DNA of 64,000 bases, from positions 22,164,501 through 22,228,500 of the forward strand of contig NC_084761.1 in NCBI RefSeq assembly GCF_028858725.1, written 5' to 3'. A program made the position numbers and the translations under genes. The notes under the pieces were generated by a model that was not told where the DNA came from, made no database searches, and saw only the letters and a list, made by a program, of their open reading frames with translations. Of this stretch, positions 40,281 to 51,560 are shown one piece after another (within the stretch, counting starts at the first letter, position 1; each line of letters begins with the position of its first letter). The DNA is from Colius striatus (lineage: Eukaryota; Chordata; Aves; Coliiformes; Coliidae).

Positions 40281-42959
40281 CTGAAAGGGTGACAGCCAGT
40301 ATAACCTGGAGTGAGAGAGAAGATGCCTAAGTAAGAATATTTACTAAAATGTGGTTCCCTCTTGTCTTCTCTTTCTGCCGCTATTCCACCTTAGATCCCT
40401 TGCTGTGGGGAGGCTCCCATTTATTCCAGCAAGGTTCACATTTATTTCAGGTCAGTTTTTAGGTCACTTGGTTTTAGGATGCCAGTTTGAAGGCAAGAGG
40501 AATACCAAACTGATCCACTAGAAACTACAATTAAAGCCTATGTCTGAGGAAAAAGAAAAGTGCTGTATTGTACCAGTAAGCTCCACAACAGAAAGACATC
40601 ACAAGTAGAGTAGTTCAGGACATGATCATATATATCTTTAAAGAGAAGAAATTAAAAAAGGTTATGTACCTTCAAGGCAGGCTGCATCTCTCACAGCTGG
40701 GTGCCCTTAAACTGAGATAATGGAATAAAGTTCTTATTGCCACACAGCACAGAATGTGGAATCTTTAATATCTTAACATCTGTACAAATTCAAAGGGAAA
40801 AAACCCAACCATGCTATATTCTCCAGTTGTGCTACCTATCAGCAAAAGACAGCTTATTTTAGTGCTTGTCTTTAACTCTCAAAAATAACTTTTTCTGTTC
40901 AATCCCAGGTTTTGAAGGGAGCTGGAAAGGTTGGTTCCATTCAGTCTGCACTATATACATGAAGTTGTCTCTATGTAAAAGTGTCAAACCAGACAGAGTG
41001 AGATTCAGTGCCTATGGTAAAGTCTTGGTCCTGGTGAAGGCAATGTTTAAGCTTCTTGCTATCTCATCCACAATGTCGATAATGCAACACATCTAGAATT
41101 GCGAATATGTACCTAGGAGACAAGAGGACATCGTCCCTCATGTGGCGAACGTGAAGAAGTACAGGGATGGTGTTCTGGAGGCTATTACAAAGTGTGCTCA
41201 GCTGGTGAAGCTCCTGCTTTCAACCAAACCATTTAACTGGAGTGTGTATCAATTGTTGCAGTTTTTACACTCCAATGGATTTGCTTCAAAGCAAGAAGAA
41301 ACGGATTTTTTTCTAATACAGCAAGTAGACTTTATCATTGTTAGAACCTTATAATTTCCCAATACAGCATTTAAAATACTGGCCACTAGCCAAACTATGT
41401 ATTGAGATGCCTTTGATTACTGCTGGTACCTGGCCACTTTGACAAAGCACAGCTTCCTCCATTTAGTTCTTTAGAAGAGGAAACAGCAAAGACCAGAAAA
41501 CATCAAACTGAAATGCAAGGATCATGATTTAGAGGGAATATCCTTACCTCTACTGTAACATTTCTAGGAAACCTGGACTGTTGTTCCTTGCAAAGCATGC
41601 TGTTGGTCTCTTAACAGTCACAGTTGACTGGCAGAATTATAAAGGTTAATAAACGCCCAGTCAGTGGTTGTAATATAGCAGTTCAAGCCTTCCCTTGTTC
41701 AGATCTTCAATGTAAGATTTGGTGTGAAAGACAGAGCTTCCACTTCCTGGCATGCTCTGCTACACAGAACTCAAAGTCAAGGTGTCACACTGTTCCGAGA
41801 TACTGATATCAACACAGATTTGTCCTAAGCAAGACTTGATAAGGTCTGATCTCACGGAGCTGGTGAATCTGACAAGGTCAAGAACAGAGATATCATAAAG
41901 ATATCACAGGTCATATGTGGGAAGTTCGCAGCATATCTGTTGGGCGTGGAATCACAAGAGCTGCATTCTTCTTGGAGGTAATTACAGAAAGAAAAGCCTC
42001 GTCGATCTGCCAAGTATTTTATCTTTCTAATTTGAGAGAAGTTCCATAAAATAACAAATGTAGGGAGATGCATATGCCAGCTAGAAATGCACTAAGGGAG
42101 AAACACTTCAACTGGTACATCACCTCCACATACAAAGATGGGAGATGACCACCAAATAACCGAAAGCTAGACTCACGGCTATTGATAAACAAAGAGAACT
42201 CCAGCAGAGCTCACCAACATAAACCTCACAGCTTTCTAACTATTATTAGAAGATACAGAGGAATCCTGCAGGCATGGTTACAGCCAGCAGCTGTGCACAA
42301 ACTACCCAACCTCAACATGTTTCTAAGTTGCACAAATTATTTTTTCATTTTGAGCTCTGCTGAAATTCATGAAGATGCTCTTCTCTGAGAAACGTGATGC
42401 CCTGACACACGTAAAACTCCAGGCTTTATTCCAACTTCCACTCCCCCCAAAAAAAGACAATAGGGAAGAGCTGACAATATTTCTTCAGTATCAGGGCTAA
42501 AAGATAATTTAATTTTGAGCAAGAAAGAAACACCTTCTTTATGGCATTGAACTTCCCTTACTCTTCTTTTTACATTTCTTGTCCCATGAAAGCTGGAATT
42601 ACGGGAGCTTCTCTCCCACCACACTGCAGCAACTCTTCTCCAGAGACATAGCTGTCAGTAAGAAGGGGTTCCAAGTCACAAGGAACATCTCCACCTCTTT
42701 CCACAGCATCCCTGATGCACTTTCTTTTGACAGCCTTGAATCTCTACCAGTTATTTACAGAGAGAGCAGCCATCCTTCCAACAGAATAAGGAGGGAAATG
42801 CTGAGGACCTACTACTGGGTCTTGCCAACACGGATCAGTCTGTTCCACCTCCCAGTCTCTTTGTAGTGTTTATTTCCTTGCTGCCCCATGACTGTATGGT
42901 TTTACCTATCTTGTAAGTCACCTCACGGGTGTCTAGTCCTGAGCAGCATAAGCAGAATT

Positions 42960-43265
42960 AAGGAGGATTAAGGGCAGTGAGATGGGATGAAAGGGAGAGA
43001 ATTCAGAGGGAGAAAGGCCCCAGAGAAAAAACACAGAGTGGAGGGAGTGACAAAAAGGGGAGGAAAAACAATCAGAAGGATGGTAAGAGGGAAGAACACA
43101 GTGAGAAGAGCACGAAGATGAGAGAGAGACTGAGAGAGCAGATCAGCAGGAATGAAGCGAAGGAGAGAAGCCAGAGAGGTTCAGAAGGAGGACCAAGAGC
43201 ACACCACAGTATAGAAAGAGGGGAAAAAAAAGAGAATAGGCAAAAAAGTAAATAAACATAGAGGG
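42960..43265 (+). repeat. Polypurine (GA-rich) tract
   Basis: About 300 bases of strongly purine-biased sequence (GAGAGA, GGGAGAGAA and AAGGAGAG words). It leaves an open frame of Arg/Glu/Lys/Ser codons at 42977-43255 that is a composition artefact. Confidence 0.75.
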
Positions 43266-43619
43266 AACTTGTGCTCTCTCTTCTTCCTTTGGAAGACTTT
43301 CTCTCTGCTTCATGGAGTGGAGCTGTTCTTGGCACTGTGATCTAAAAGCAAATGCACCTCCTTTCTATGCAGCTCTCCTCCCTCTCACACTGAAATCCAT
43401 CTGAATATCTTGCTTTATCTTGGAGAACGGCCTCTCTCTTTTCTGTTTGTACGTGAGACACTTAGTTGCTGTACGGTAACAATAACTCATTGCAGACCCT
43501 AGCTATAGGTCATTGTGTACCCTGTCACACCCTTCCCAAACAGAGTTTGGAAGTTGCCACTGCCGTTATTACCATTGAGGTACAAGCACTACAAAAGCTC
43601 TTGCAATAGCAAAATGAAG

Positions 43620-43745
43620 TTTCTAATGTAAAAAACCAACCAAACAAACAAAACCAAAAAAAACCCCAACAAAAATCCACTCTCCTCCCCAGAAGACAAA
43701 AAACCCCAAACAAAAAAACCCCACAAAACACCAACCCCCGCCCCT
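43620..43745 (+). repeat. A/C-rich low-complexity tract
   Basis: Alternating A-runs and C-runs (CCAACCAAACAAACAAAACC and similar), nearly free of G and T. Low-complexity DNA without coding meaning. Confidence 0.75.
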
Positions 43746-45306
43746 TCCCAAATAGTGCCTTCCCATGTTTGATCACACATTGCCACCTACTGGCTCCTGC
43801 CTCTGTACCCTCAACAGCCCTAAGGTGATTTGGATCCAGAAACGGACTGTGAAGCAGAGAAGAGCAGCAGGAGGGCACAGGTTGATACTTGAATCCAACA
43901 CGGGTGTCACAGGTGCAGGCAGTGAATACAATTATACCCAAGCATCACTTACTCGCTACAGAGGCAGCACTTGACAGCTTTCGTGTGCATGATGCTGAAA
44001 CATGAGCAGATTGCTCATGTCCCCATGGCGACAGGCCAACCCTGCAGGCACCATCTCTGTATTTGCCCTAAAACCAAACCCCAGTGTAGTCCAATCCACT
44101 GCAAGTATTTCTAATGCAAAGTTTGACATGAGAGATCTCATAAGGTCACAGCATCTGCTTCAGTATTCACATGATGACACCACCAATGAGTTGTACCTGT
44201 GAGTGTGAAAGCCAGTAACCAAAAAAGGGCCATCATTATTCAACATTTACAAGTGCCATCACCCTTTCTACCTGCATCTGTCCTGTGACACAGCCAGTGA
44301 ACCTAAGCACTACATTGGCAGTTTTGACAATCACATGTAAAACTCAGCCTTAGGAGGGAAGAATAAAACTGTGGTGAAATCTTAGCACCACTGAAATCAG
44401 GCCAGAGTTGCTGTTGATCCAACAGGATAAGGATACTTTCATCACATTAATTTATATAGTAGAGAGAACTAGAAATTTTCAGTCTGGCCCAGACAACTGC
44501 TGGTCTCATACCTTGTGTCAAATATCCGCAGAATGGCTTTTATGCAATAAGAGAGACATAACTATAAAGTACATGATTCCTGAGCATCCAAAAAATATTA
44601 TCACAGCATTCCCAACTCATGACCAACCAGGCAGACCATTAACAGCCCCTAAGTCCACCATGTGACAGAGGACTCAAAAAAACCCAGACCCAGGGATGTT
44701 CTGGTAAGGTTTCTTACAATATGTTAAAGTACATGGAAGAAGCTCAGTAACAAAGGTTTCATACTGAATCATTCAGAAAGAATTAGCTGGAACACAGATA
44801 TCCAAAGACCATTCTTCTAATCACTAACCAAAATACACTATTACTCTTCTGCCCTACCATGAACTTCCCAGAAAGAAACATATTTGCTCTCACTGACTCT
44901 CAGATTTTCAAAGCCAGTCATGACTGAAAGCAATGTAAGAGTTCCTAGCAATTTTCCATTTTCCAGTTTTGCCTATTTAGGCTCTGGAGTTAACTGAAGC
45001 CTCGTGAGTCAAGTTGTTAGAAAAGCAATACACCACTGCAGCCAACCACCTCGGTCTTTCAGCCTACACATTATAAATACTTAATTAGTTCAGATGCCTA
45101 GTGTCACTAATGTGCAACCAGTAATTGCACAGAGAACCTACACCAGGCACATGTAAGCAGGAAATATCCATCTAAAGTAATGCCTGTGACTTTTCCTAAG
45201 CCTTTCTCCTCTCTAGGGATTGGCAAGGCAATAAACACAGGTTTCTGAAAACCAGCCAGCTGGAAGGCAACTTGAGAGTGTGGTTCTGCTCCACCTTTCT
45301 TTTCCT

Positions 45307-45344
45307 ATCCCATCCCATCCCATCCCATCCCATCCCATCCCATC
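45307..45344 (+). repeat. (CCATC)n pentanucleotide microsatellite
   Basis: About seven and a half perfect CATCC units in tandem. Likely length-polymorphic. Confidence 0.95.
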
Positions 45345-47223
45345 TTTGTTATCCAGGGGAATGCCATGTGCCACTGCCTTTGCAATCCAGCTCAAACTTC
45401 CATCAGCCCAATTATCTGCTGGATAACTCCAGGGATGCCACAGTAGATTCATGCTCCAGAAACAAAAGAACACGTGGGGAGAATGACAGTCCTCATGGGA
45501 TGAAGGGGTTGTGCAGGCAACACAAAACAGGAGACCAGCAAGAACTACAAGGTTAACGTTGACATCAGCTCCCCTGGCCCAAGTCCCAGCAGCTTGTTCA
45601 CCATACAGCGCAGCTCAGCCCTACAAAGCTTTACACATTTATTTGCAGTTTCACTTTTGACCAAAGAAATTTCAATTAAAAAAAGAAGTTATTGTAATAC
45701 AGGAATGAACTCTATAAACCACATAACCATTTCAGCAGGAGGATTGCCCTAAAAAACGCAAAAGCACATAGCACCTGAATTATTTTTAGGATATGGGGCA
45801 AACCTGGAGTTGTTTTCCTGAAGTTGGCAGCATTTCAAGCAGTTAGAAGCTTATGGAAGAGAGGAGCAGTAAATCTAGTTCCTGTCCTCTCCTTAAATCA
45901 CACAGAGTTATATTTAAATCATAAACTAATAACAAATATCTAGTCAATATGAGGTTATACAATCATAGAGGGGGAAAGGGAGGGTACTTACATATCTCAA
46001 TAGGTACAAGTATCAAAATAATCTTATCAGAAAAGCTCTCTCACAGCCTGGCAAGCAGACTTTCCGGAACGAGAGAGCTGACAGGAATTACAAACCATCA
46101 ACAGAGGAAATAAATAGCAGGGTTGCACAACTGCAGGTTTTCCAGAAGGCAGAAAAGTGTTTCGTATGAGCATACATGCCCAGCCCTGCCTGCTGCAGGA
46201 AGGGCATACAGCTAAAAGCGAAACTTGAAAGAATCTGTTTTTCTTCTCTACTTTTCAGCGTGACTTCTTGTAAAACACAGTTTAACCCCCTTTTTTGTGA
46301 TGCAAGGAGAGAAGGGCACATGCATCAGACATTAGCCTGTGTACAGATAAAAGCTATTCTACAATAACCTACAAAAGAACTTATCAACCCATGAGTAATT
46401 TATCTGTTTGTCAAAGAAATAAAAGGAACCCACAAGTGAAAAATAACTTATATGAAGCAACACAGTATTTCACCCCCCATACCAAAGACATCAAACCTAC
46501 AGTACTTATTGAGGTATAACACCTTGCTAGGCACAGCACTGTACAAATGTGAGCAACAAAGGACAACAAGTATCCAGGATTCAGTCTGAGATGAAACATG
46601 AAGGTGTTTGTACTCTGACTCTTGTTGAGTGCTTGGGAGTAATCTTGCTTAATAAGAAAAACATGGCAGATAAATGAGAGAGAATTGCACTTTTTTGGTT
46701 GTGGGTATTGTTTTGCTTTGTTTTCCTATCAGATGACAGAACTGCTTCTGGATTTCTAGTAAAGTGGAAAGTTTTCGGATAAAGTTATATCAGCAGCCAA
46801 GGAAAGATTAGGTTTTTTCCCCAAAGGCTGTACCATGAAGCTGAATCCCTGTTGCTTAAACCAAATAACCAAATATTTGGAAACACTCAGTTTTGACAAC
46901 ATCATCAGTCAACTGTTATGATGTGCTGCTTCCTAAAGTGTTTTACTCTTCAAAGTCTTAATTTGGGGGTGAGGAATGAAACTGAAATGACTTGGTCTGA
47001 AACATGACCCTGCAAACTCTTGATGGTATCCTTGATGTTGGTGTGACTCCTGGTTGGATTAAGTGATGAGATTCTTATGTGTACATATAAACCCCCAGGT
47101 AGAGCCGAGGCAAATTTGGGGGGTTTTTGATTTATTCACTAATATTATATGCTTTGATAATATCCTTTCAAGGATAACTCGGTATACTTTTGGGAAAAGT
47201 CACATCAATTCATTCTCCGGTGC

Positions 47224-47485
47224 CACAGGCGGCTCCCGCCGTCCCTCACGCTCCTGCCGTCCCTCCCAGGCGGCTCCCGCTGTCCCCTCCCGCCGTCCCT
47301 CACAGGCGGCTCCCGCCGTCCCTCACTCCTGCCGTCCTCTCCCGCCGTCCCTCCCAGGCGGCTCCTGCCGTCCCCTCCCGCCGTCCCTCACTCCTGCCGT
47401 CCCCTCCCGCCGTCCCTCACAGGCGGCTCCCGCTGTCCCCTCCCGCTGTCCCCTCCGGCCGTCCCTCACAGGCAGCTCCCGGCCC
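47224..47485 (+). repeat. GC-rich degenerate minisatellite in the TIFA promoter
   Basis: Interleaved repeats of GGCGGCTCCCGCCGTCCC and CCTCACTCCTGCCGTCCC, with a unit of roughly 18-23 bases, cover about 260 bases. The pyrimidine-rich strand is the plus strand. The variant units (CACAGGCGG, CCCAGGCGG, CTCCTGCCG) indicate unequal exchange. The array lies directly upstream of the inferred TIFA first exon. Confidence 0.85.
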
Positions 47486-47579
47486 CGCCGGCTTCTGTCA
47501 GCGCGCCCACCGTCTGCCTCTCGCCGCCTTCCCGCCTGCCGACGCGCTGAAGTACCGGGAGTGAGAAGTCGTTGGCGGC

Positions 47580-47679
47580 TGCAGCCGGCTCCGCGCAGAC
47601 CCTCCGTCAAACACGTGAGGCCCTCTAACCGCAGGAAGGAAGGCGGCCGGAGGCGGAGAGTGCCCTCTCCCGCTGACAG
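47580..47679 (+). other. TIFA: Probable TIFA noncoding exon 1
   Basis: The sequence ends in CCGCTGACAG|GTGAGG, a near-consensus donor, inside the CpG-rich region. The next plus-strand acceptor with the TIFA start codon is at 50307/50308. TIFA genes in other vertebrates have the whole CDS in the last exon and a noncoding first exon. The 5' limit given is arbitrary. Confidence 0.5.
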
Positions 47680-50307
47680 GTGAGGGAGAGAGTCTGGGCC
47701 AGGCCGAGGTGCGGGGAAGGGGGCCGGGCCGAGTCCTAGGTGACGGCACAGAGGAGACCGAGATTTCTTCAGTAAATTCCGAGGGAGTTGGCGGCTTCGG
47801 ACTCTTTAGTTGCAGGTAGAGAGTTACAGCTCTTGAGTCCATTGTTAAAACACTCAAGGAGGAGCCCTATGGTTCTCAAGTTAGGCATCCTTGTTAATGC
47901 TCTGTGTCATTTACCTGTCTCTAAAAATTTCTTAATGTGCTGTGTCATTCGCCTGACACTACAAATGGGGATAATAGTGCACACAGAAGGAGACAAAAAA
48001 GGTACGATCACAATTTGACTCAAGGTACAGACAACAGCAGTGCAACAGCCTACCTTACAGTTGCAGAAGTCTGGATTTAACCACAGAAAGTTTCCTTCTC
48101 CAGTTGGAATTCTCTGAAATCTGTCTCCTGTCCAATACAATGTAGTAAATAAAAACTCCTTCAGTATTTAAGTGAAATTATGTTCAGTGTGACCTCAATA
48201 AACCCTTAATGCAGGACTCAGCTGCTGAGCTGGGTCTGCCTGAGGTGTCAGACGTGAACTGATGTCAGGGTCAGTGGAAGCTGCTGAGATCCCGGTTCAC
48301 TGGGTGCTGCTGAAGCAGAGTCCATTCTTCTCCTTCCCTGATTAATAAAGGTAGCCATTTGTAACATTCATAAACACATGAAAAAAGCCAAAATTTGCAT
48401 TGATGTGTTACATAGTTGTATACACTGCAGATTTCTCGAGGTATATTGCTTTATATTCCACTGTTTTGCTCAGTCCATATGCATTTTGGAAACCAATTAA
48501 GGACTGTACTAACAGGAGCACAAAATATGCTTTTGAATTAGCTTCAAATTCAGCCCAGGCCTTGCGACAGAAAACTGTCTCTCTAGGCAAGTAACTAAGT
48601 GAAAAGACTTGGTTTTCCGCTTTAACCAAAGCTGACCTCATGTAACATCTCAGATCCTTTTATTGGTGAAAAAAAGCAAAAGGTGGAACTAAGCACAGAA
48701 AGAGACAATTCATCCACCTGCTCACAGAGCCACTTCAAGCTCCTTGGAGCTGAGGCACAAGAGGAGGAGGAAGCACGGATGGATGGAATAACCTGTCATC
48801 AGGGCCCTTCTCTACACTTCTGTTGAAAGCACAGATCATATTTCCTAGGTTGTTTTAAAGTGAGCCCTGAGAACTACTTGAAATCAGAGGTCAATAGAGG
48901 CACTGTTGTAGCCTACTTCAGTAAGTAAGCTGAGGTTGCTGAACTACTGTGTCGGAGCTGTTCTGGTACAGAAAGGAGGTGATTCTCAGTTTTGAAATGG
49001 AAAGTGATGCAGTGATAAACCAGCATTCACGATGCTTGGAGTTTATGTAAAGTGGCATAATTTCGTCTTTAAAAATCCCACAAGTCAAGGTACTTAACTG
49101 CAGTGCTGATTCATCTACTCATAAAAAAACCAGATTAAATTGTAAGCTGTTTTTCAGCATTGTTCACTGAATAGAGCTGGTGAGGCAGCACAGGATTGGT
49201 GTGTCAGGAACGTATTGCAGTCTAGAAGGAGAAACATTACAAACACCTGCACTGTATGATTCCAGTTAAATGGCTGCTCACTTGTTTCTCTCATGAGTAA
49301 CTGAGAACTCATTCTCAGGTTCTGACTTTAAGTACCTGGCCTTTTCTTTAGAAAGAGTTTCAGTGCAGTCAAATACTGGCCCTGCACATATAGGGGATGA
49401 GATCACAGTGTTTCCAAAGGTGTCTTGGAGATTTTATTTGGATGCCCTGCAGTTCAGATTTTGGAACAGAATTTAGAGAAGATTAAAAAAAAAAAACCAA
49501 CAAACGTAACCCAGCAAAAATTATTTGTTATTTTTAGTGCCAGTTAAGTACTTGTGCAGCAGATAGCTGGGATTTTTGATAGGCAATGGGGAAATACCTA
49601 TGAGTTGGTGACAATACTTCCTTTAGGTCTGGCTGATACTCTAGTTGTTGCTGCATTCATTTTACATACTGTCACATCAGTCACTTCTAACTACTACATT
49701 TTGTTTCCTATAAGAGGTAAATTTTGATCAGAGCCAAAAGTGTGCTTTGTACATTTGAAATATTACTGCCTACAGTCAGGCTGCATTTGTAAAAGTCCTG
49801 GGACCTTCTAGTCAAAGGACTATGGTGTAAAACAGAGCACCCAAGCACAGAGAGTGCTACTTAGTGCTCCATTTTCAGTCCATAAAGTAAACCTTAGAAT
49901 CACTGCTAAGTGACATATTTCTTCTAAACATAAATCTGCCTGTGAGATCCCATGAAGCACTAGTTGGCAGGAATTTACAGTTGTGGGTGTTCGTCGGAGT
50001 TTTCAAGTGCTACATGGTCATTGCAAGAGATGCAAGATTTACTGCTGGGAAGAGTTCAGCACAGAGCACTCTGTCACTTAGCTGTGGTCACCAAAGGAGT
50101 CTGTAGCAAAGTGGGGGGAAATGATGTCATGAACTGGGTAGGCTCAGCTCCCTTTCTTTTTTCCAGCAGTTTGGTTATGTTTACTGGCAGACAATTTGCT
50201 ATGTACAGTCACTCTACAACAGTATATGATATTTTAATGCCCCACTGAAACCATCTTTTTTTGGTACTGCAGTAATTCCATGCTGTGATTCTACTTTCTT
50301 CTTGTAG
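47680..50307 (+). other. TIFA 5' UTR intron
   Basis: Between the inferred donor GTGAGG and the acceptor TTTCTTCTTGTAG. About 2.6 kb with no recognised repeat apart from an A-run near 49484-49496. Confidence 0.5.
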
Positions 50308-50327
50308 TTTGAAGGATTCGTTTCATC

Positions 50328-50891
50328 ATGACTTCTTTTGAAGAAGCTGAAACTGAAGAAACAGTAACTTGTCTCCACATGACCTTTTACCATCCTTGCC
50401 AAGAAGAAAAGATGATGTTTCGTTGCTTGAATTTCTGCAAGCGAGAACAGGTCAGGGCAGATGAAATGGCCAAGTTTGGCCGCGATTCTAATGTCTGCCA
50501 TTATAACTTAATGGATACTCGTGTGTCTCGGATACAGTTTTCATTGCAGTTTTACAGAAAACTGAACAGCTCAGAATTTTGTTTTGAGATAAAGAACATG
50601 AGCAAGAAGACAAAACTGATAGTGGACCAAACAGAACTGGGTTACTTAAACAAACTCGACCTGCCATGGAAGTGCATCATTTGTTTTGGGGACTACCAGA
50701 TTTTAGCAGAGGTTCAAGAAGGGGAGTCTGTGGATTATTTTGAGACTCACTTACACTTGGCTAATGTGCCAATCTTACAGGAAAGACACCTGCCATCACT
50801 GCAGCCTATACCAGAGGTTGGCATTTCTTCGTCCTCATTTCCTTCCCAAGGCAAAAGCCCCATAGAGATTGATGAAAATGAGTTGTGCTAG
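50328..50891 (+). CDS. TIFA: TIFA, TRAF-interacting protein with FHA domain
   Basis: Cytosolic adaptor of 187 residues (human 184), encoded in one exon whose acceptor (CTTCTTGTAG) lies 20 bases before the ATG. ALPK1 phosphorylates Thr9; the start MTSFEEAET9EE keeps it in its acidic context. Phospho-Thr9 is bound by the FHA domain of another TIFA, giving filaments. The FHA core is visible: FGRDSNVCHY (50-59), VSRIQFSLQ (67-74), FEIKNMSKK (86-94), LIVD, LGYLNKLDLP. The C-terminal tail has P178-I-E-I-D-E183, a match to the TRAF6-binding PxExx(aromatic/acidic) motif. It ends with an added Leu-Cys compared with the human tail. Head-to-head with ALPK1 and convergent with AP1AR. Confidence 0.97.
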   Translation: MTSFEEAETEETVTCLHMTFYHPCQEEKMMFRCLNFCKREQVRADEMAKFGRDSNVCHYNLMDTRVSRIQFSLQFYRKLNSSEFCFEIKNMSKKTKLIVDQTELGYLNKLDLPWKCIICFGDYQILAEVQEGESVDYFETHLHLANVPILQERHLPSLQPIPEVGISSSSFPSQGKSPIEIDENELC

Positions 50892-51560
50892 TGGGGAGAA
50901 GGAGGTTGGATCAGATTTTGATAATTTGAAACCTGCACAACTTCCAAAATTGAAGGCTGTTATCTCAGTCCACTTTCTTGACGATTCTCACTGCTACACA
51001 TCTTTCTTTTTGTGTTCAGCATCGGCGTACCAGAACATACGTTTTGTTCCACAGAATCCACAGATTCTCGTTGCTGTCTTCACCAGGGCATGAGTGCTCC
51101 CTGGTCACTTTGCCACATAAACATATGGAAGACATTGCAGCAGATTCAAGAACTGGGACTACGTGCCTTGAAGGTGTATTTAATAGGCATTTATGCAGAG
51201 CATAGGGAACAGTCTTTTAGCTCCAGCGTAGGTTAGTCAAGTGGGGACGTAACATCTCATGGCATTTGTTATACTTTGTGCTTTGCTTTCAACATGAAAT
51301 TCCAAACAGTATTTTCAAGCGTAGGTTGTAATTTCCTAGGCTTTGCAGCTTAGAAACACATTGTCAGCATAGTCCTTTAAAGTTAATGTTTTAATTAACT
51401 TTGCAGTGAGTTATATCTTCTATTTTTAAAATTAATTAAAATATGTATTTTTTGCAAGTTAACTACTATGGCTTGAGAATGTAAATAAACATGCAGTCCC
51501 AGTGATCGTGGCATGTAAAAATTCAGATAAATTTTATAATAAAAGCATTTGGTTTCCTAG
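50892..51560 (+). other. TIFA: Probable TIFA 3' UTR
   Basis: AT-rich sequence after the TAG stop. AATAAA signals occur at 51484-51489 and 51538-51543, with a third at 51612-51617. The middle one is taken as the likely end, but choice among them is a guess. Open frames at 50869-51236 are not coding. Confidence 0.5.
51538..51543 (+). terminator. TIFA: Candidate TIFA poly(A) signal AATAAA
   Basis: Canonical hexamer about 650 bases after the stop codon, followed by T/G-containing sequence (GCATTTGGTTTCC). An earlier AATAAA at 51484 and a later one at 51612 are alternatives. Confidence 0.45.

Larger units (their letters stand above)
40281..47200. other. Intergenic region between ALPK1 and TIFA, no gene seen
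   Basis: About 7 kb in the head-to-head interval. It holds a polypurine tract (42960-43265), an A/C-rich tract (43620-43745) and a (CCATC)n microsatellite (45307-45344). No coding exon, RNA gene or large transposon was recognised. The ALPK1 promoter is probably here or at the CpG-rich segment to the right. Confidence 0.5.
47210..47760 (+). promoter_or_regulatory. TIFA: CpG-rich TIFA promoter region
   Basis: The only strongly GC- and CpG-rich segment of more than 500 bases in the window. It lies immediately upstream of and across a strong splice donor (47679/47680) that would end the first TIFA exon. This fits a CpG-island promoter. The exact transcription start is not visible. It could also serve ALPK1 on the other strand. 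Confidence 0.6.

Noticed and set aside
42977-43255. 92-codon Arg/Glu/Lys-rich open frame
   Set aside because: Composition artefact of the polypurine tract, with no splice context or family resemblance.
47063-47683. Plus-strand 206-codon open frame (and overlapping frames on both strands) of Pro/Arg/Ser-rich sequence
   Set aside because: It is the translation of the GC-rich tandem repeat and the CpG-rich promoter; several frames are open at once, and no domain is recognisable.
50869-51236. Three overlapping plus-strand frames after TIFA
   Set aside because: They lie in the TIFA 3' UTR and have no recognisable protein content.
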